Shown here piece after piece: positions 54,500 through 64,000 of a stretch of DNA of 64,000 nucleotides. The notes under the pieces are model-generated. The model had not been told where the DNA came from. It did not search any database and saw nothing but the letters and a program-made list of their open reading frames with translations. Positions within the stretch are counted from its first letter, which is position 1. Each line of letters begins with the position of its first letter. The translations under genes were made by a program, and so were the position numbers. The stretch is from Massospora cicadina. Lineage: Eukaryota > Entomophthoromycota > Entomophthoromycetes > Entomophthorales > Entomophthoraceae. Location of the stretch: positions 1-64,000 of the forward strand of contig JAKSZP010013609.1 of NCBI GenBank assembly GCA_022478985.1. Reading direction: 5' to 3'.

Positions 54500-55074
54500 T
54501 GTAACAGATGGAAAATCTTAGTTTCTGACCACCTATATTAAATGTTTTTTGGTGCACTGAAAAGCAACCAAAGCAGCCTAACTGAGTAGGGGGAGGTTTG
54601 GGACACTGACAGCGCCAAACATTGCCTACTCCTAGTTGGTTAAGCATAGTCTGCTGGGTTGGTCCAACCCAACAACATGAAATCTCCTCAAAACCAAACA
54701 CCTGAAAAAGACCAACAGATATGCGAGGTATTCAAGCCCTGAAACAACCTATATATTTATCTAGGATAATAAAAAAGCCCGCTGATCATAGCTCATCTGG
54801 GAGCAACCAACAATGCTCCCCAGGAAGGGAATGTTAGGGTTAATATTCCAAAGTTAACTTTGGAATTGGCAGGTGCGCCCTATAAAGGCCGCCCTTCATG
54901 AGTCTCACCCTAGTCATTGATTAAACTTGTACAAGCCTAATCTACAACTTGGGTGAGGCACAACCCAGCGCCCAAAACAACTGAGCCAAAAGCATTTTTA
55001 ATTGATTCATCTCAGATTCAGAAAATTCAAATCTGATTCAAATTGCAACAATCAAGACAAACTCAATTGTTACA
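54500..55074 (-). repeat. TRIM2 LTR (5' in element sense)
   Basis: Partner of 53181-53758; the hairpin lies at 54902-54959. Confidence 0.85.
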
Positions 55075-57100
55075 ACTAGATAGCAATTAGCAGTAAAATG
55101 TCCCCCTCTACTGCCATAAATCTTTTCCTTGGCCTTCGACCTTTTAAAGAAGCATAGTTTATCCCAGAAAATATTTAGGGAAGGAGGCTGCATAGTGCTC
55201 CTTAGATCAAAGATTCAACAATTTATCTCATATAGGCTGTTTCAATTTCTGAATTTACCTTGCTGAGGAGGAAGGCTTTCTATGGTCTATATTACTCTTA
55301 TTAACTCGTGGGGGCCAGCTGATTCAAGCTTCCACATTGGTTGGCCTAAAATTGAATTCACACTATTTAGGTATATGATCATAAATGGTGTACCTAGATC
55401 CATCACAAATGCCTAGCAGGGAACAGTGCTACACCAGATTATTATTGGTGGCAATCTTAAGCACAATCTTGATGTCAAAATCCACCATGGCTTTAGCCAC
55501 CAGCAGCACCTGAACTTTGTGGTAAAATGGTCAGCAAATTTGGCAATGGTCTAGTCCTATTAAACTGAATGGTCATACATTCAGTTTTTAAAATGACCAT
55601 ATGTTTGAGAGATCCAAGCTCTCATAAAATAGCGCTTTCCACATAAAAGAAACTAATGTTCCTTAGGTAAGTAGGGAATGATAGAATATCAACTCTGCTT
55701 ATCTAAACAGATAATCATGGTAGTGGTTTTAAATGGTCTTCTTCTTCGTTAATATCATTTTGGACATTGAAAGAATGAATGCAAATTTTCATACTTAACA
55801 AACTTAGGGGGATTAATTAAATCGTTTGAACCCATGATAGAAATATCTGGGTCTTGACATCACTGGTGCAGTACTGACTAGAGGCTCTGGCTACAAGCTA
55901 GGGTTCAAATTAGTTCAGGAGAAGGATTCTTTACATAAGGAGGAAAAGCAAATATTGTGGTAGACATTGAATTTGTACGCTGATTCATCATCTCTTGGAT
56001 AGCTTTTCATCAAAGGTCCTTATCCAATGTGCTCTGGTTAAGCTGGGGCGCAGTTTGATTTTGGCACTAAATACTGTACTTTAATTACCCTTTAATCTTT
56101 GTTCACAAGTGTTTTATTCTCCTGATAGCTAAGGCACTGCTGCTTGAATTGTCATAACTTTGTGAGATTTTTCTGCACTTCATGCAATATAGTGCGCAGT
56201 TCATCTAATTCATTTTTGTGGGCACCCCGAAGTATGAAGTTTTAGACTTAATGGTATAGCTAATTGTTCATTGGAGAAGGTTTTGCTATCTTGTTGGAGC
56301 ACCTGAACTAAGACTTTAAATCTTTAATATCCCGCTGCATGGCTGCTTGTCAATCTTTGATCTGTTGGAACCCTAACTGGAGGCCAATAGCGGTTTTGAT
56401 GTTACTTTCTTAGTGCTGTGCAGCTAATAAAATTTCATATTGGGTGTATCAATCGAGTTCCTCAAATGCCTCAGCCTGTTGAGTAATGTCACCTGAAGTA
56501 ACTCTATTACTTACAACTTACTCTCTAAGCTGAGTCATGCTTAAAGACATTCATTGGTGAACCCAAAGTTACCCATGGCATGATTCCTAGGGTCATTACG
56601 TTCTAGTTTAATTGATAAATAAGTTTGTCCAGTCATTTTAAAATAAGCACACTAATGTTGTGGTTGACATTAATAGCCTGATAAACACCCTGGAAACTGG
56701 CATTAAGCTGCATGTTCAGGCCCCACAATGCTTCCACACTTTTTTAGTTTCTGTTAAACACTTCCAAAATTAAATCGCAGTGGCTAAAAATGCTCTGTTG
56801 AGATTTTTATAAAGTTAATTAGAGACTATAACTATTTTACCCCAGCTGGGGTAAACTATTAATTTGCTGTAAGACTAAATGATGATACAGTTACCAAAGT
56901 TTTAATATATCTATATCAGCTGGTCTTGTTTCTACTGACAATAATTAAGGCGGATAATTGATTAGATTGGTTGTGGCCAAAGAGATAGAATACCAAAGTA
57001 ACATTTGTACAATCTGTCTCAGCTGCTCTACAGTGAACATATAAGTCTTAAAGTTTTCAGATTGAGGGTGATACTAAAATCAAATCCCTCCAGGGCAATT
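55075..57100 (-). pseudogene. G5 gag, strongly decayed
   Basis: Near 55085-55110 the minus strand reads GGHFTANC, the second half of a CCHC knuckle, preceded by a Lys/Arg-rich stretch. Further on (55800-56500) broken frames with Gln/Leu-rich segments (for example QVLQQDSKTFSNEQLAI) suggest a coiled-coil Gag N-terminus. No frame longer than about 60 codons is open. The assignment rests on the knuckle and on the position upstream of the G5 protease. Confidence 0.45.
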
Positions 57101-60100
57101 AAAATGCGCTTTTGTAGCAAATAGATGTCATATTTTTAGGATTTAGATCCATTGTTTCAAGTATAACAGACATAATTTAACTAAGCTTGGTACTCTCATT
57201 CATAAAGGTGATAATTTCTGTTAAGCATTAAATGATCTTTTTGAAGCCCATATAAATTTGACATTAAATGAGAATCAAATTATCTTTGAATTTTAATAGA
57301 TAATTGATTCTGTGAATCTGGTAAGAAAATAATTTTTATAGATAATGACATTAAATTCCATATAATATAGTTCCTAACACCTATAAGTCATCTTAGAAAG
57401 TGCTGTCATCATAGTAAGAAATCAGCTTTCAGCTCATAATGATAAAGTAAAGTGAATGATGTCTGGGAATCATGATATCCTTTTTGTCACCAAGTTCCCT
57501 TTATTAATCTGATGAATATATGGAAGATCTATAAAATAAATTATTTTTATAAATGTATCATTCAACTTTCATAGCTAAAAGTAGATATATAATAAATTCA
57601 GGAATGATAAAAACATTAGTGGCCCATTATACATCTGTTTAAACCTGAGAGCTATATCTTTAGAAATAATCCAATAATAAGCTAGAGTTCTTGAGCTTAG
57701 GTAAAGTAAGAAGAAATTTTCTGTATCTTCTGTATTCATATAATAAAGAGGCCAGACTGATGCTCACTACAGGGGCAACTCATATTACATTTACAATTTT
57801 TGTTTTTACTTAATAATGTACAATGATTATAGAGAAGGTTCTACCTCTTTAAGGGGATGTGAACAACACCCAGTGTACCAGTATATAACATCCAGAAATA
57901 AACATACTCAAGCTCTCTTTTAGAGCTTAAAAAACTTTTCTTAACATCATCAATTTTTGACTTTTATGATTCTAAGTGCATATGTACAACATTCATTATA
58001 GTATATGGTAACTTATAGATGGACTGTAACTACCATAATATTATCTAGTTGGTCTGAGCCTTAGATGCGCCTTCTATTAGAGAAAATTATACCCCAATTC
58101 ACAACTTAATAGTTTTTGAGGTGAGAATAGGAGCCAATTTTTATTATCATCTCTTTGTTTACTGCTGTGAATTTTACATCAACTACATTAGGATTTTCAT
58201 TATGTGCCAGGCCAACAGTATGACGACTGTTGACCTGTGATGTTTCGTCTTCATAGGCTACCTTTCAAAAACAAATATGCAGTGCAACTCCCCAATCAAG
58301 CAGACCAACAACTTCACCTTGGCGCAATTTACTCTCCATGAGGCACACAGCAAGCCCTACACCCACTTGGATGATCATCAGCTCTGTCTTATCACCCCCC
58401 TCAGGGTTAATCCCCATAAGTCCCCGTTGTGTCCTGCAAACTGGGAAAGTTCTTGCTGGGCTTCATTGTAGATCCAGGTATTGGGATTTTAGTGATGACC
58501 ACTCCTAGATGCACTCACCCAACACCTAACCTTGGGATCTTTAACCACCCTCCACTGCCAGCTACCTTATGGCTACTAAAAACAATAAAAGGGTAGGATA
58601 AAGAAAGATCTTTATTATGAGTGAATTCAAGGTATTTATAGTTAGGTGTTTACTTAGCAATCCACTTCGTGACTATTAACAATAATCAACATTTATTGAT
58701 GGAAACTCTACCCTATCATCAGCATCCTCTGATGGCAACAATTTCCTTCAAAGCCTTCATGATCAAAATTCAAATCTAATTTAGATTCATCTTAGTCAAT
58801 GATAACCAGTGAATCATATAAAATTTCATTATAAATCATCATTGAATATCTTCAAACTTTATTTTTTAGTAATTCAAACCATAGGCGGTGTAATAGTCAT
58901 TGATCTCTCAATTATCAGAAACCTCAGCATTAAAGTCATCCATATGATTAATCTCAGCTTAAGTTGCCAGCTAATCTTGAATAGTAAACTATTGGACCAT
59001 CCTTGGCATTCAGTTGCCAGTAATTCTGAACACATTGACATCAAACTCTCGATCCAGCTTAATTAATTTATAATAATATATCAACATCCTCAGCTTCAGT
59101 CACCTGTGTTAAGTTTGCTGTAATTAGTTAGTATAATTGGTCATTTACTTCACCATAGTATGCTAGAACAAGATAAGATCTATTTGCTATCAGGGGATCA
59201 TCCCCAATACTTCAATATAACTCAACCCAACCATATGTGGAGCACACATCAGTAACTCTATTAATATAACATTTAACTAAGCAAATGATTAGTAATCACC
59301 CCTGACTAATCATGACCCAATTTCAGATACTATGGGAGGAGTCCATCTGGTTAGAATTTCAACATTCACTAAGCTAACTATGACTGGCTTCAAGTCATGG
59401 TTATGAAATACCAAGAGGTAGTAGGCAGAAAGAGTTGACTCAAATCTTTATATATATCAAGTAAAATTTTATATGCTTCATTTTAAACTTTCTGTGACAA
59501 TTGTGATTCCAAGATGAAAACTACTTATTTATTTAAGAGTGCAGCATCAAGTTTTCATTTTATACCAGAGTATCAGGGTTCCTACATAACCAGTTATATA
59601 TTTATAAATTATAGCCACAATTCATTTATTGGGTCATATTACAACAGTTGTTGGCCAAGGCCCATAGAGCTTACAGTTGCTTGATCCTACCTTAGTATTT
59701 ATAAATTTGCTTCTTATCACTACATTACAGAAATTAAGCATAAACTAAAATTTTTTGACATATATTCATAATGTCAGAGCCTTCTCAAGCCCCTGGGTCC
59801 TTCTAGACCCTCTGAACTCAATGTACCTCTGGTTCATCCAAACTGGCTTGTCTTCATAATAGCTCTGGGCCCTCCAGTCCTTGTGAGATTAGCCATCCAA
59901 TAATTAATGACATTGAAGGATGAAAAAAGTTGGGTCAGACAGAAATCCATCTACTTAAAACCAGATTAATCCATTACTAAAAATGTTTTAATTTATTGAT
60001 ATGCCCTTTTGAAGCTGCTAAAACCTATAGACTTAGCATCTGAGTCAATATTATGGGAATATCTGTAAAGCTCACCTATTCAAAACTAGACAGCATGGAA

Positions 60101-60201
60101 AGGAAATAATGATACTTTGTTGGCAAGTTATAAATTAGAATTAAAGCATTAATAGCTATTTAATTGGCACCAAGATACAAAAACACTTTTTTTTATAAAA
60201 C
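57101..60201. other. AT-rich stretch, no gene recognised
   Basis: The 5' LTR of G5 should lie in or before this stretch, but I find no TG...CA pair. 58240-58560 is clearly GC-richer than its surroundings and has a 64-codon open frame (58277-58471) of unknown meaning. Confidence 0.45.
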
Positions 60202-60206
60202 AGTAT
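60202..60206. repeat. 5-bp target duplication of solo LTR
   Basis: CAGTA, repeated at 60682-60686. Confidence 0.82.
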
Positions 60207-60681
60207 GTTAATTCTCTGCATAAAAGCTTGATTTCTCTGAGTCAGTTTGCACAGGGTATTAGCCACTGAGCAACTAAATCAGATGATATAAAGATCGCCA
60301 ACTTCAATAAAACCTGATAGATTATATGGAGCAATCGCCCCTATTGACTTTTATTAACCTTCTACTAATTGCAGACTTATCTGCAACAACCTACTAACTG
60401 AAAAAAACCTCCTCCTCAATCCTCTGTTCAACACTTTAAATCTTGGTTCCCCAAGCTGGATGAATCCTCATCTTGGTTGTCTCCTATTCATTTTCCCTTT
60501 TCTAGAAGTTCTCATCTATTTTTGAAATCTCAGCATAATTTCCCTCAATTAACAAAATGGTCAACACTTTGATTGATTACTTTTCATATACCTTTTCCAT
60601 CAATATCAAGACTCATATCAATTCTCACTTCAATCCGTTGGTATGTGTAGCATATCATCTAGTCATATCAACTTCTTGACA
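60207..60681. repeat. Solo LTR of the G1 family (475 bp)
   Basis: TGTTAATTC...CTTGACA. It aligns with 640-1129 and 14121-14603 (GCCACTGAGCAACT, GATGATATAAAGATCGCC, ...CAACTTCTTGACA) and reads in the same + direction as these two. CAGTA duplications on both sides show a genuine insertion later reduced by LTR recombination. Confidence 0.85.
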
Positions 60682-60686
60682 CAGTA

Positions 60687-63600
60687 TAACTAAAAACTCA
60701 TGTCAACTTTGCTCATCAATAATAAACAGAACTACATGGCAAAATAGAAACTTCACATCTCATTGTTTAGAGATATCATCTATAGTCATGCAAATGCTGA
60801 ATGATGCAAGCTAATAAATAGATACACTTGAGTTTTTAGTCTTAGTTGTCCAAAAAGTTACGTATTTTATAGCTTTAATAAGATTAAACAAAAATCATAT
60901 TAATTAGTTTTCTTTCTTCTATCGCTGAAAGTTCTAAGTAAGGAGATATGGATTGTCATAAAGTAAACGCTTACTGAATTGTATGAGTTGCAATGCACAA
61001 GAAATTAAGGCACACATCTTAAGATTTGCCAACCTGGGTACAATAAAAGGGTGCATTTTCAAGAAAAATTATCTGATACCAGAATATCTTCATCTATACA
61101 TGAGCTTAATTACCCTTTTAATTAAGCTCATGTATAAGTATTTTATACTTCAAAACTCAAACTTTGTAAACGTTTGTATTGCCTTAGATGACGCAATCAC
61201 TGCACTGGTGTCTAATTTAGTAACGTTAGTCAAAATTTGATTCTGCATGAAAGGGGGAAAGCATAGTTTTGCTAGTATTATTGACATCAAGAAGGACGTT
61301 CTAGATATTTCATCCAAATAATTAGCAAGTACCAGTGAAACTATAGGCTTTTAAAAAACTTTTCAATATATGTGATTTTTGCAGAAACAAATTATTTTAA
61401 AAATAAAACATCACTAAAAGTCTAGATATTATTAGGTAAATTTTTATTAAATTTGAATTGAGATGTGAGAAAAAGTTTGTCATCACGAAGAAAAAAGTCT
61501 TTCGATGTTAACAAAACCAATGTGCCTCAAATTACACATACATTATAGCCTAGTGATTTATTATAGCCGTTATTAGGCGCTAAAGAAAATAATTTTACCT
61601 TTATAATAGGGAATCAGATGTAATTTGTCTAACCCTGCTTCCTTTAAATTTCTTTTTATACTGATTCTACCTCTAAGTTTTTTTTTTTTTTTAGTACTAG
61701 ATGGTTCTAAGTTTTAATACTATCATTACCCAAATTAAGTATTGATTTTTATATAATTCTCATTTTACATCATTGATAGTATCTCTCTGGAAGATAATAT
61801 GTCATCAGATTCATTAAAATCTTAGATTAAGAGCCTTTTTATTAAATGGAATAAGGTAGATATGAGCCTAACTGTACTTTTATATAGGGCTATTCCTCCT
61901 TGTCCAAAAGTTTTAGTAAGCTGACACTAGTACCTTTAGCAGTTTACCTGGATGACAAGATCTATGAACTTTTAATAATACATAATCTTTTTTTATGGAT
62001 TTATATTGTGATGATACACTACAAGTATAGGTTGCTTTCTCATTAAACCTTAAATTACCTTAGTTTTAAGATAAAGAATAAATAAAAACATTGAGATTAA
62101 TGAGTATTATCTGTTGTGAAAAAAGAAAACACATGTACTTAGAAAAAAGAGGTGTGAGGACCTCAAGTAAGGATGCCCCTGTTTAAGTCATGGGAAGAGA
62201 AGTGATGCAATGTTTTCTCAAATGTGAATAAAAGTACTTTCTAAGTACCAGGTTATTGTAAACACCCAAAATAAAAAGGGATATAACTACTATGTACTTG
62301 TAAAAAATCTCGTCACATATGATCCCTCTATTATGGATGTTATAATTACTGTGTTTAAAAGTCTGCTTACGTTAGCCATTCTCAATTATACTTTTATCCA
62401 TTACATATAGTACTAGGTAGTAGTAACAAAAAATTCTTTACCTCTTTCCTATTACCCATTGAGCAGATTTATGGTACTTGAACTTTGTGGTTTCCATGAT
62501 CTTGAGCTTAAACAATATTTAACTGTTACTTATAAACATAATCTGGTGATAGTGTAACTATTTACCAACAAAAGGTGGTTGATAAAATTTTTATTTAAGT
62601 TTATAATATTCATTTGCCACATCTACAACTTGATAAGATAAAAAAGATGCTAATAATCACGTCAGCACCAGAGAATCTATTACTGCATGGGCTAGACCAT
62701 TTAGAAAAATTAAAGTTGAGGAATCCCAAAAAGGCATCAATCTGATATAACTGTTATAATTCTGGCTGTTACAAATCTTACTAAATTCTCTGAGATTCTC
62801 CTCTGCTCCTGGTTGTGAAGTTAAATGGTGGTCATTGCCGAGTATTGGACTATTATGAATTAAAATCTGTTACCTAAATGAGCATTTACCATTTTTCCCA
62901 TATCAATAGTTTTCTATGACTCTTGCCTGGAGTATACGTAATTTTCTGCTACTAGCCTTGACAGTTTTGATTATAAAATTAAGATTTTCCTAAGAAGAGA
63001 GAGAATTGATTTTGAGTTTTAAGGAAAGGTTGTTTGAAAATAAATGCATGTCAAAGTTGTGTGAAACAATAGCCTCATTTTATAGAGATTTGGTCAGACT
63101 CCCCAGTGACTCTAACATTTAGTTTTTATTAACTTTTCTTTAAATAAAAAGCCTGTTCTTGAACCTTCAACTAACAGTTAGACAATTTGTAGTATTATCA
63201 ACAAACTGTTATAGGGCTTTTGAAACATAAATAACCCAAATGCTCCTTTTTAAGCCTGATATGGTTGATTTAGGACACAAAATCTTTATGCATAGGATAC
63301 AGCCCTTTTTAGATAAGGGTTGATAAAATGAAAGAATGCTGTCTCCTAAGGTTTGCGGGATATCCAAGTTAACCCAGATAAAATGGTATCACTGATAATT
63401 TATTTGTAACTTAGCGATTTTTAGAGCCACTGGTTTCCCTTTTGTAAAAAGCGTTATTATAAATAAGATTATGGAGAACAAAATTATTTGCTTCATTTCT
63501 GACCACTTTAGGTTTTGTCTTCTTTATTAGCACTTCCTCAATTTAACTTTACCTTACTACTGTTCACTGATGATAGCAACGTTGCAGTGTGTATAAATAA

Positions 63601-64000
63601 CAATGCAATGAGAAATAACTAGATCCTAAGTGGCTTTATTCAACATGTTCATTTAAGTTGGAAAAGAATAGCATCTGAAAAGTTAAAGTGTTTGTATTTT
63701 CTTAAATACTAAACATCGTTGAACTTATTTATAAAGAATTAATTTCACTTTGACTACTGAACATGATTCCTTGTGATGGTTTTAGTGGAATATATGGCGC
63801 CTACATTAAGCTTTCTATATGCGCCCTAACTCTACAAGGCAAAGATTTATAAATCATAACTAAACAGTGACCACACATTAAAAATGACAATTAACTTTAT
63901 CATTTGCATGTATTTGTTGTGGTGACAGTGAAAGCGTATAAGATCTATGACCTCATAAGAGTATCAAATGTTGGGAAGTAATGAGTTTAAAAAACTAATT
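60687..64000. other. AT-rich terminal stretch, no gene recognised
   Basis: No open frame above 90 codons and no transposon domain. It holds a perfect inverted repeat (61095-61136) and a T-run (about 61679-61693). Confidence 0.5.
61095..61136. repeat. Perfect 18-bp inverted repeat with 6-nt loop
   Basis: Arm TATACATGAGCTTAATTA, loop CCCTTT, then the exact reverse complement. It lies inside an 85-codon open frame (60983-61240) with no recognisable product. Confidence 0.85.

Larger units (their letters stand above)
53181..55074 (-). mobile_element. TRIM2, short non-autonomous LTR element (1894 bp)
   Basis: LTRs 53181-53758 (578 bp) and 54500-55074 (575 bp) enclose 741 bp. On the minus strand the right LTR starts TGTAACAATTGAG, and the tract AGTAGGGGGTAA precedes the left LTR. 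The internal domain matches TRIM1 (GAAGGGCCCCTCCCTGA, GGGCGAGTTACCT). The LTRs are only partly alike between the two, so they are two subfamilies. It sits between the protease and gag knuckle of G5. The flanking 5-mers do not match clearly. Confidence 0.85.

Noticed and set aside
60983..61240. 85-codon frame as a gene
   Set aside because: It spans the 42-bp palindrome and has no recognisable domain, no intron signals that I could support and very AT-rich codons.
1..64000. CRISPR arrays, rRNA, bacterial operons or host protein genes
   Set aside because: No regular spacer array, no rRNA-like blocks and no unbroken non-transposon gene could be seen on either strand.

Overview
This window looks like a transposon-dense, AT-rich stretch of a fungal nuclear genome. 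The evidence is a Ty3/Gypsy chromovirus (pol with chromodomain), several other degenerate Ty3/Gypsy elements, LINEs with an apurinic-type endonuclease, CpG-biased decay, and no recognisable host gene in 64 kb. A large-genome basidiomycete such as a rust would fit, but the species cannot be read from the sequence. Almost every coding stretch is broken by stops or frameshifts.

Layout. 640-14603: Ty3/Gypsy element G1 (minus strand; LTR pair 640-1129 and 14121-14603). A full-length LINE, copy A (4727-9966), and a 1371-bp solo LTR (11677-13047) are nested in it, each with its own target duplication. 14604-18390: G3, minus-strand gag to RNase H, cut off inside RNase H. 18406-20316: a 1.9-kb ORF1-only LINE, copy D. 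20332-30880: G4 (minus), split by LINE copy B (21196-26371) and a fragment of another LINE (28340-29885). 31594-36823: LINE copy C, the best preserved. 37798-47622: a second ORF1-only LINE, copy E, into which chromovirus G2 (39518-47422) inserted. The 3' LTR of G2 in turn received a short non-autonomous LTR element, TRIM1 (45534-47366). 49147-57100: very decayed G5 (minus), interrupted by a related short LTR element, TRIM2 (53181-55074). 60207-60681: a solo LTR of the G1 family. The rest, especially 57-64 kb, is AT-rich sequence without recognisable genes.

Main observations. (1) Copies D and E, 1911 and 1915 bp, both with target duplications, carry an ORF1 homologous to that of the autonomous LINE but no endonuclease or reverse transcriptase. 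(2) They share with LINE copies A, B and C a 3'-terminal 29-nt hairpin. It is exactly 29 nt in all five copies and shows compensatory changes, as expected if the autonomous LINE reverse transcriptase moves them in trans (comparable in concept to mammalian half-L1 elements). (3) In all three autonomous copies ORF1 and ORF2 lie in one frame, separated by a single TGA that opens a 21-nt hairpin, and ORF2 has no ancestral ATG there. (4) TRIM1 and TRIM2 share an internal domain and a 58-nt nested hairpin in all four LTRs. (5) The G2 pol frame runs through the polypurine tract into the LTR.
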